From NCBI RefSeq assembly GCF_000194945.1, contig NZ_GL878508.1:1-64000 (forward strand): DNA of 64,000 nt, read 5' to 3'. This DNA comes from Streptococcus sanguinis SK1 = NCTC 7863. GTDB taxonomy: Bacteria > Bacillota > Bacilli > Lactobacillales > Streptococcaceae. The notes beneath the pieces are model-generated. The model was given only the letters and a program-made list of their open reading frames with translations, was not told where the DNA came from and made no database searches. A program made the translations under genes and the position numbers. Shown here piece after piece: positions 58,444 through 64,000 of this stretch; within the stretch, counting starts at the first letter, position 1; each line of letters begins with the position of its first letter.

Positions 58444-60867
58444 ATGTTAAAAGAGTGGAAAGCTATTTTAAAAAAGCCGACTTTTATCATTGTGATGTTA
58501 GGAGTCTCTATGATTCCAGCCTTGTATAACGTTATTTTCTTGAGCTCCATGTGGGATCCGTATGGAAAGGTATCGGACTTGCCAGTGGCGGTCGTCAATC
58601 AGGATAAAGCTGTAACGGCTAGTGGTAAGACCTTGTCTATAGGCGAGGATGTTGTTTCCAGCCTCAAGGAAAATAAAAATCTGGATTTTCACTTCGTCAG
58701 TAAAGAAGATGCTCAAAATGGTCTGGTAAAGGGTGATTACTACATGGTTGTGACGCTTCCAAGTGATTTATCTGAACGTGCAGCCAGTATTTTGAGCGAT
58801 AATCCTCAGCAAATGAAGATTGACTATCAAACGTCTAGCGGCCACAGTTTTATTGCTGGTAAGATGAGTGATTCAGCCATGGCTTCTTTGAAGCAGACGG
58901 TGGCGCAAAATGTGACGGATACTTATACAAGCGCCTTATTTAAGAATATGGGAGACCTAAAAACTGGCTTGGTGAAGGCATCCGATGGTGCTCAGCAATT
59001 AGCATCTGGCAGCCAACAACTAGGCTCAGGCGGTCAGACAATTGCAGATAATTTAAGAACTCTGAATCAAGCTACGAGCAAATTATCGTCCGGTGCAGCT
59101 CAATTTAACACAGGACTACAGACTTATACTGGGAGTGTTGCACAAGTATCGTCTGGGCTGGGTAGTTTGTCAAATGGGATAAACACTTATGCAAATGGTG
59201 TAAGTACTGTGGCCACAGGTGCAAATCAGCTGTCGGGTCGATCAGCAGATTTATTGGGAGGAGTCCAACAGCTCACCCAGTCAGGAGATGGAGTTCAGGC
59301 CTTATCGACAGGTGTGACAAATCTGAATACTGGCTTGGCCACATTAAAGTCCTCGGTAGATACCACCTTAGCTAACAACCAGCAAAACGTCAATGATTTA
59401 GCAAACGGTTTGACACAGTTGAATGCTAGTATTCAAGCTGCAGCAAGTGACTCAGCAGTGTCGACAGACAGCATTGAAGCTTCACTGACTAGCATAGCAG
59501 CATCCGCTCAGGCCATTATCAATAATAATCAAGACGCCAAGGCCGCAGCTTTGGCAAGTGTCCAAGGGACCAGTGCTTATCAAGGCATTTCTAGTGAAGC
59601 TAAGGCTGAGATTGACGCAGCAGTCAGTGCTAGTCAAGCAGGAAGTGATCAATCTGCTCAGACGATTTTATCAGAAATCGATACGATGAGGGCTTCTCTT
59701 GAAACGATAAAAGGCGCTAGTCAAACAAAACTTAGTCAGTTAGAAGGTGCATCAAATCAAGTTCTTCCACAGGCAGCTAGCATGATCAATGGCCTTTATA
59801 ATGGCTTATCAACGGTGAGTACAGGCCTCGGTTCAGCAAGCGGAGGAGCCAATCAACTAGTCGCAGGTGTAGATACCCTAAATGAAAAATTAACGACTGG
59901 CGCAACACAATTGGAACAAGGAGTGACAAGCTATACCAATGCAGTCGGTCAGCTATCTGAGGGGACATCAGCTTTAGCAAGTAAGAATCCTGCTTTGCTA
60001 GCAAATACCACAAAATTAGCAAACGGGGCAGCCCAATTAACAGATAAATCGCCAGAATTGACCTCTAATTTCGGGAAATTAGCGGATGGGACCAATCAAT
60101 TAGCGAGCGGAACAGGGAAGCTAGCTGATGGCAGCAGTGCTTTAACAGATAATCTCTCCAAACTTACTGAGGGAACAAGTGATTTGTCCAATGGCCTCGC
60201 GGATGTAGGTGATAAATTGTCAACTGTTTCTACTAAGGAAGACAATGCAAAAACTCTAGCAGATCCTCTGACACTGAGCAAGACAGATGAGAATAAGGTA
60301 GAGAAAAACGGCATTGGGATGGCGCCTTATATGATTTCAGTAGCTTTATTTGTGGCGGCTATTTCAACCAATATCATCTTTAGCACACTTCCATCAGGGG
60401 AAGAACCTAAGACGAAACGAGATTGGCTGAAGGCCCGTATAGAGGTAAATGGAGTCATTTCTGTCGTGGCGGGTGTTTTGGTCTATGGTGCTGTGCACTT
60501 GATAGGCTTATCTGCTAACCATGAGTGGGCAACCCTTGGTTTGATTGTCCTGGCCAGCATGACCTTTATGGCTCTTGTAACGGCTTTGGTTACTTGGGAT
60601 AGCAAGCTCGGTGCCTTTGCTTCTCTGATTCTCTTGCTTTTACAGCTAGCTTCTAGTGCAGGAACCTATCCGCTGGAGCTGACTAGTAAGATTTTCCAAG
60701 TTATCAACCCTTGGCTGCCAATGAGCTATTCTGTATCGGGCTTACGCCAAACGATTTCTATGAACGGCCAAATTGGTAGTCAGGTACTCTTCCTTGCTTT
60801 TGTTTTAGTTCTTTTCATGACACTTGGTACTCTGGTCTATCGAACAGATAAAAAACAGCTAGCTTAG
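58444..60867 (+). CDS. YhgE/Pip-family membrane protein
   Basis: An 807-residue protein. One N-terminal helix (about 15-36) leads to an extracellular region of about 550 residues with many coil-forming repeats (LASGSQQLGSGGQ, LADGSSALTDNL). Five to six C-terminal helices start near GIGMAPYMISVALFVAAIS. This is the architecture of the YhgE/Pip (phage infection protein) family, related to ABC-2 exporters and to type VII secretion EsaA. It is probably an exporter or a secretion-associated scaffold. Its promoter carries two TetR operators. Confidence 0.88.
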   Translation: MLKEWKAILKKPTFIIVMLGVSMIPALYNVIFLSSMWDPYGKVSDLPVAVVNQDKAVTASGKTLSIGEDVVSSLKENKNLDFHFVSKEDAQNGLVKGDYYMVVTLPSDLSERAASILSDNPQQMKIDYQTSSGHSFIAGKMSDSAMASLKQTVAQNVTDTYTSALFKNMGDLKTGLVKASDGAQQLASGSQQLGSGGQTIADNLRTLNQATSKLSSGAAQFNTGLQTYTGSVAQVSSGLGSLSNGINTYANGVSTVATGANQLSGRSADLLGGVQQLTQSGDGVQALSTGVTNLNTGLATLKSSVDTTLANNQQNVNDLANGLTQLNASIQAAASDSAVSTDSIEASLTSIAASAQAIINNNQDAKAAALASVQGTSAYQGISSEAKAEIDAAVSASQAGSDQSAQTILSEIDTMRASLETIKGASQTKLSQLEGASNQVLPQAASMINGLYNGLSTVSTGLGSASGGANQLVAGVDTLNEKLTTGATQLEQGVTSYTNAVGQLSEGTSALASKNPALLANTTKLANGAAQLTDKSPELTSNFGKLADGTNQLASGTGKLADGSSALTDNLSKLTEGTSDLSNGLADVGDKLSTVSTKEDNAKTLADPLTLSKTDENKVEKNGIGMAPYMISVALFVAAISTNIIFSTLPSGEEPKTKRDWLKARIEVNGVISVVAGVLVYGAVHLIGLSANHEWATLGLIVLASMTFMALVTALVTWDSKLGAFASLILLLLQLASSAGTYPLELTSKIFQVINPWLPMSYSVSGLRQTISMNGQIGSQVLFLAFVLVLFMTLGTLVYRTDKKQLA

Positions 60868-60942
60868 GGTTCTTAATCTTATGAATCTGTAAAAATGTAG
60901 ATGAAAAGTCTATCTGTAATTCTTTTACTTTTTATCTAATCA

Positions 60943-60970
60943 ACATCTCCTGAAAAGGGAGATGTTTTGT
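60943..60970 (+). terminator. Terminator of the yhgE-like gene
   Basis: ACATCTCC and GGAGATGT stem around TGAAAAG, then TTTGTTTTC. Confidence 0.85.
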
Positions 60971-60974
60971 TTTC

Positions 60975-61007
60975 TTTAAGTTTTCTTTATCTTTCTTTTA
61001 AGTTTTC
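60975..61007 (+). promoter_or_regulatory. 11-bp tandem repeats upstream of the VTC gene
   Basis: TTTAAGTTTTC (60975-60985), TTTATCTTTCT (60986-60996), TTTAAGTTTTC (60997-61007): three units with an 11-bp period, the spacing used by OmpR-family regulators. TTTAAG-N5 also matches the CiaR half-site. A regulator is not identified. Confidence 0.55.
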
Positions 61008-61056
61008 ATCTTTAAAATTGCATTACATTCAAGAAAGATAGAGAGGTGAGAAGCCC

Positions 61057-61770
61057 ATGGCAGAAAAATTTTTTCAACATCATTTTCAGCGCTTTGAAAC
61101 CAAATACATCATTTCCAAGGAAACCTTGCTGGATCTATTGCTAGAGTTTGAAGGTTATTTGGTGGAGGATGAGCGAGCTTATTCGACCATTAACAATCTC
61201 TACTACGATACGCCATCTTATCAGCTTATTCGTGAGTCCTTGGAAAATCCTTGCTTTGATGAGAAGGTGCGTTTGCGGACTTATCAAGAGCATCCGATCA
61301 AGGATAGTCAAGTCTTTTTGGAAATCAAGAAAAAGACTGAGAATCTGGTCACCAAACGTCGGATTGCAGCAGATTTGCTGACAGCGGAAACCTATCTGGA
61401 CGGTGATTACAGTCAGCTGACTGACCTTCAGATAGATAAGGAAATGGCCTGGTTGACCCAGCATTTTGGCAATATTCAGCCTATGATGTATATCGGCTAC
61501 AATCGTTATTCGATGAAAGGGATTGAGGATGAGCGGATTCGGATTACCTTTGATCACGACCTGACCTACCGTCCTTATGATCTGAGTCTCTTAGCCGGTC
61601 GCCATGGAGATCATCTCCTGCCAGCCAATCATGTCATTATGGAAGTTAAGATTCCAGAAACCTGCCCGCTATGGCTGAGCGAGATCATGGATCGCTACCA
61701 ACTGTCTCCAAGCTCTTTCTCCAAATATGGCTTTGCCTATAAAAGGGCAAACTGTATCAGCAGTAAATAA
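61057..61770 (+). CDS. VTC-domain protein, polyphosphate-polymerase fold
   Basis: A 237-residue protein with a VTC domain. Basic and acidic tunnel residues are visible in RFETKYIIS, NNLYYDTPSY, EIKKKTENLVTKRR, GYNRYSMKG and MEVKIPE. In yeast the VTC core makes polyphosphate from ATP. In bacteria such genes usually pair with DUF4956 and CotH-like genes; none of these is present here. It is followed by a lipoprotein gene 19 bp on, so they form an operon. Confidence 0.85.
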   Translation: MAEKFFQHHFQRFETKYIISKETLLDLLLEFEGYLVEDERAYSTINNLYYDTPSYQLIRESLENPCFDEKVRLRTYQEHPIKDSQVFLEIKKKTENLVTKRRIAADLLTAETYLDGDYSQLTDLQIDKEMAWLTQHFGNIQPMMYIGYNRYSMKGIEDERIRITFDHDLTYRPYDLSLLAGRHGDHLLPANHVIMEVKIPETCPLWLSEIMDRYQLSPSSFSKYGFAYKRANCISSK

Positions 61771-61789
61771 GATAGATAGGAAAAGAAAA

Positions 61790-63049
61790 ATGAAACAATC
61801 AAAATCAACCCTTAAAAAAATTAAATTGATGATTCCACTGGTCTTGATGACAGCAGTACTGGGAGCATGCAGCTCAAATGCCAGCAGCTCTACAGCTTCA
61901 AGCAGCACTCAGACTGCTAATGCTACCAACACCAGTCAGACCAAGACCAATACTTCTGATTACTTTGCCTCAGAGGACTCAGACGCTTCTTATGATGAGT
62001 CTAAGGCGACAACCATCAGCCTGAGTGGCTCTAGTGCTAAGGCCTCTGGTGACGGGGCTAGTGTCTCCGGCTCGACTGTGACAATCTCAAAGGCTGGAAC
62101 TTATGTCGTTTCCGGAACGAGTGAAAATGTGCAGATTGTTGTCAAAGCAGGTGATAGCGACAAGGTTCAAATTGTCCTAAATGGCGTAACCATGAGCGGG
62201 ACAGACGCAGCTATTCTGGTAGAAAATGCGGGTAAAACAAGCCTGACTTTGGCTGACGGCAGCCAAAACACCATCTCAGACTCATCTAATCACAGTAATA
62301 CGGATGCAGATGCAGCTATCTATAGTAACTCTGACCTGACTCTCAATGGCTCTGGAAGTCTGACAGTTGACGGCAAGTATGAAACAGCGATTAAGTCTGA
62401 GCAGACCTTGCGGGTGACAGGTGGCACTTATACGCTCAAGGCAGCTAAGAATGGTCTGTCTGCAGCTTCAGCCATTAATATCAAGGACGCTACTATCGAT
62501 ATCACAGCGACAGAAGATGCCATCCATGCAGACAATGATGAAGACACTTCTCTGGGGAATCTCTATATCCAATCAGGCACCATCACGATTAATGCTGGTG
62601 ATGATGGTCTACACGCTAGCAATATTGCTTTGATTGATGGTGGGACGATTACAGTTTCCAAGAGTGTAGAAGCTCTGGAGGGAACGAATGTCACCATTAA
62701 CGGCGGTAAGCTGGACCTTTATGCGACAGATGATGGTATCAATGCCGCTAGTGACGTAACTGGCGCTGATATCTTTATCAAGATTACCGGTGGCGATATC
62801 AAGGTCGAGGTCGGTGAAGGCGATACCGATGCTATCGATTCCAACGGCGATGTCATTATGTCAGGAGGAAACTTAGATATTACTTCTACGGTATCTGCCT
62901 TTGACTTTGATGGAACGGCTACCTACACTGGCGGCACCATCACGGTCAATGGTGAGAGCCGAACAGAAATTACAGCAGACGGACCTGGCGCTGGTGGACC
63001 CGGTGGCGGCGGTGCCCCGGGCGGCCAAGGCGGTTTTGGTGGACGATAA
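61790..63049 (+). CDS. Beta-helix-like carbohydrate-binding lipoprotein (DUF4353 type)
   Basis: A 419-residue lipoprotein. The signal ends in lipobox LGAC (Cys28), then a long Ser/Thr-rich linker. The body is a repeated pattern of short strands with Asp/Asn/Gly turns (GSLTVDGKYETAIKS, DDGLHASNIALIDGG, DDGINAASDVTGADI), as in right-handed beta-helices. The C-terminus is Gly/Pro-rich (GPGAGGPGGGGAPGGQGG). It is the partner of the VTC gene. The DUF4353 family is called carbohydrate-binding; the ligand is unknown. Confidence 0.83.
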   Translation: MKQSKSTLKKIKLMIPLVLMTAVLGACSSNASSSTASSSTQTANATNTSQTKTNTSDYFASEDSDASYDESKATTISLSGSSAKASGDGASVSGSTVTISKAGTYVVSGTSENVQIVVKAGDSDKVQIVLNGVTMSGTDAAILVENAGKTSLTLADGSQNTISDSSNHSNTDADAAIYSNSDLTLNGSGSLTVDGKYETAIKSEQTLRVTGGTYTLKAAKNGLSAASAINIKDATIDITATEDAIHADNDEDTSLGNLYIQSGTITINAGDDGLHASNIALIDGGTITVSKSVEALEGTNVTINGGKLDLYATDDGINAASDVTGADIFIKITGGDIKVEVGEGDTDAIDSNGDVIMSGGNLDITSTVSAFDFDGTATYTGGTITVNGESRTEITADGPGAGGPGGGGAPGGQGGFGGR

Positions 63050-63095
63050 GAAAGCCAGCAAGATAACAATGAAATAGTGCCTAATGAAAAAGAAG

Positions 63096-63123
63096 AATCC
63101 TCATTCCAGCTGGAATGAGGATT
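63096..63123. terminator. Bidirectional terminator
   Basis: AATCCTCATTCCAG and CTGGAATGAGGATT form a perfect 14-bp palindrome between the lipoprotein gene and the convergent carboxypeptidase. Confidence 0.8.
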
Positions 63124-63128
63124 TCTTG

Positions 63129-64000
63129 CTATTCATCAATTCTGATAGATAATTTTTCCGTATCCACGGTCACTTGAGCACCGATGGTAATGGTAAAGAG
63201 TGGCTGAGTATGAGCAAAGTCCAAGTCATAGAGGACAGGAATTGTCTTTAGAATAGGATGTTTGTCCAAGATATAGAGGAGCAGCTCCTCTGTCATCTGA
63301 CATTCTTTTGGAAAGCGGCCGATGAGAAGGGCCTGCGGGTTGGGATAGGCCTGAAGCAGGGCAGCTAGATTGCGGTCAAACTCCACATAATCATCTTCCT
63401 CCGCCTCTTCAACAAAGAGGACATAGTTTTCATCTGTCGGGGCATAGGGTGTTCCACGCAGAAGCGAGAAGGTGGAAAGATTGCCGCCGATAGCAGTGGC
63501 TTGGGTTTGCCCGTGGTGATAAACTTTCCACTCCGTCTCATGGAAGGTCAGTGGGGCATCAGGCAGATACCAAGCATTGTCGCCCCATTTTTCACTAGGA
63601 GTCAATTCATAAGAAGTCTGGCTGACGGCCTTGAGCCAGCTCTCGGTCTGATAGTCCTGCAGGGCATCCATTTTAAAGCTGGAGTAGGACGGTCCCATGT
63701 AGGTTTTCATGCCGGTCTTGCTATAGATAGCGTTGAGCAAGGCTGTTGTGTCTGAGTAGCCGCAGAAAATCTTAGGATTTCTAGCAATCAATTCAAAGTC
63801 CAGATAGGGCAGGAGCTCATTGCAGTTGAAACCGCCGATGGTGGCCAGAATAGCATCAACGGAGTCATCCGAAAAGGCAGCATGAATGTCTGCCACCCTG
63901 CTTTCGATGGAGGCAGAGTCTAGAATATCATTTTCCAGATAATGCTCCGAAAAAGACACGATAAAACCCAGCTTTTCCAAGCGCTCCTTGGCGGCTAGAT
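63129..64000 (-). CDS. LD-carboxypeptidase (S66 family), 5' end beyond the window
   Basis: The open frame continues to the window edge (LAAKERLEKLGFIVSF), so the start and first part of the protein lie outside. The S66 motif GYSDTTALLNAIY carries the nucleophile Ser, and IGGNLSTFSLLRGTPY and ATIGGFNCNELLPYLDF complete the MccF/LdcA-like fold. It either trims the terminal residue of peptidoglycan tetrapeptides or gives microcin C-type immunity. Only the C-terminal 290 or so residues are visible. Confidence 0.85.
   Translation of the reverse strand, partial: LAAKERLEKLGFIVSFSEHYLENDILDSASIESRVADIHAAFSDDSVDAILATIGGFNCNELLPYLDFELIARNPKIFCGYSDTTALLNAIYSKTGMKTYMGPSYSSFKMDALQDYQTESWLKAVSQTSYELTPSEKWGDNAWYLPDAPLTFHETEWKVYHHGQTQATAIGGNLSTFSLLRGTPYAPTDENYVLFVEEAEEDDYVEFDRNLAALLQAYPNPQALLIGRFPKECQMTEELLLYILDKHPILKTIPVLYDLDFAHTQPLFTITIGAQVTVDTEKLSIRIDE

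Noticed and set aside
58233..58529. ORF across the two TetR operators and the yhgE-like promoter
   Set aside because: It overlaps the regulatory region and yhgE start in another frame and has no ribosome-binding site of note.

Overview
The window is about 64 kb of a Streptococcus chromosome spanning the replication origin, and the sequence points to Streptococcus sanguinis or a very close relative. The gene order around dnaA (dnaN, DUF951, ychF, pth, mfd, divIC, tilS, hpt, ftsH and comX on one side; parB, htrA, rlmH and comCDE on the other) is the mitis-group arrangement. A 35-codon comC encodes a C-terminal DLRGVPNPWGWIFGR, the competence pheromone known from S. sanguinis, and it lacks a Gly-Gly leader as in that species. 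Base composition, Shine-Dalgarno sites and extended -10 promoters are ordinary for a low-GC streptococcus. I see no prophage, insertion sequence or CRISPR array.

Layout. 1-12.2 kb: leftward housekeeping and competence block: comX, tRNA-Asn and tRNA-Glu, ftsH, hpt, tilS, a serine hydrolase, a 42-codon microgene, divIC, rqcP, mfd, pth, ychF. 12.4-18.4 kb: a lipoprotein gene, DUF951, dnaN, dnaA, parB and htrA, with DnaA-box clusters on both sides of dnaA (oriC). 18.4-21.6 kb: rlmH, tRNA-Arg, comCDE and a second, inverted tRNA-Glu/tRNA-Asn pair. 21.7-30.7 kb: yfhO-like, an ABC-F gene, trpS, guaB, recF and yaaA. 30.9-38.1 kb: the conserved ymfFH-like/rodZ/pgsA/ecfA1-ecfA2-ecfT run, then a LysM cell-wall protein. 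38.2-48.2 kb: a HAD hydrolase, the L-serine dehydratase pair, mnmA, mnmG, gdpP, rplI, dnaB and veg. 48.3-51.8 kb: a HAD gene broken by a stop codon, then a TPP riboswitch controlling an ABC importer for a thiamine precursor. 51.8-52.7 kb: rpsD with a structured leader.

Accessory end. 52.9-57.0 kb holds a compact four-gene operon: an OleD-like NAD-dependent reductase, an AHL-lactonase-like metallo-beta-lactamase-fold hydrolase, a PaaK/F390-synthetase-like adenylating enzyme, and a KASIII-like condensing enzyme with an intact Cys-His-Asn triad. The set resembles both OleA/OleC/OleD beta-lactone chemistry and the PqsA/PqsD/PqsE quinolone set. It is the best candidate here for an undescribed small-molecule pathway. 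It is followed by a TetR regulator, a decayed gene, and a YhgE/Pip-type membrane protein whose promoter is bracketed by two copies of a 25-bp operator-like sequence. Next come a VTC-domain gene preceded by 11-bp tandem repeats, a beta-helix-like lipoprotein, and an LD-carboxypeptidase running off the window edge.

Chromosome-maintenance signals include three parS-like 16-mers, inside tilS, yfhO and the second M16-peptidase gene, as targets for the ParB encoded beside dnaA. Competence control is split across the origin: comCDE and comX lie about 20 kb apart, each next to one copy of an inverted approximately 195-bp tRNA repeat and each with a ComE-type 21-bp-period direct repeat.
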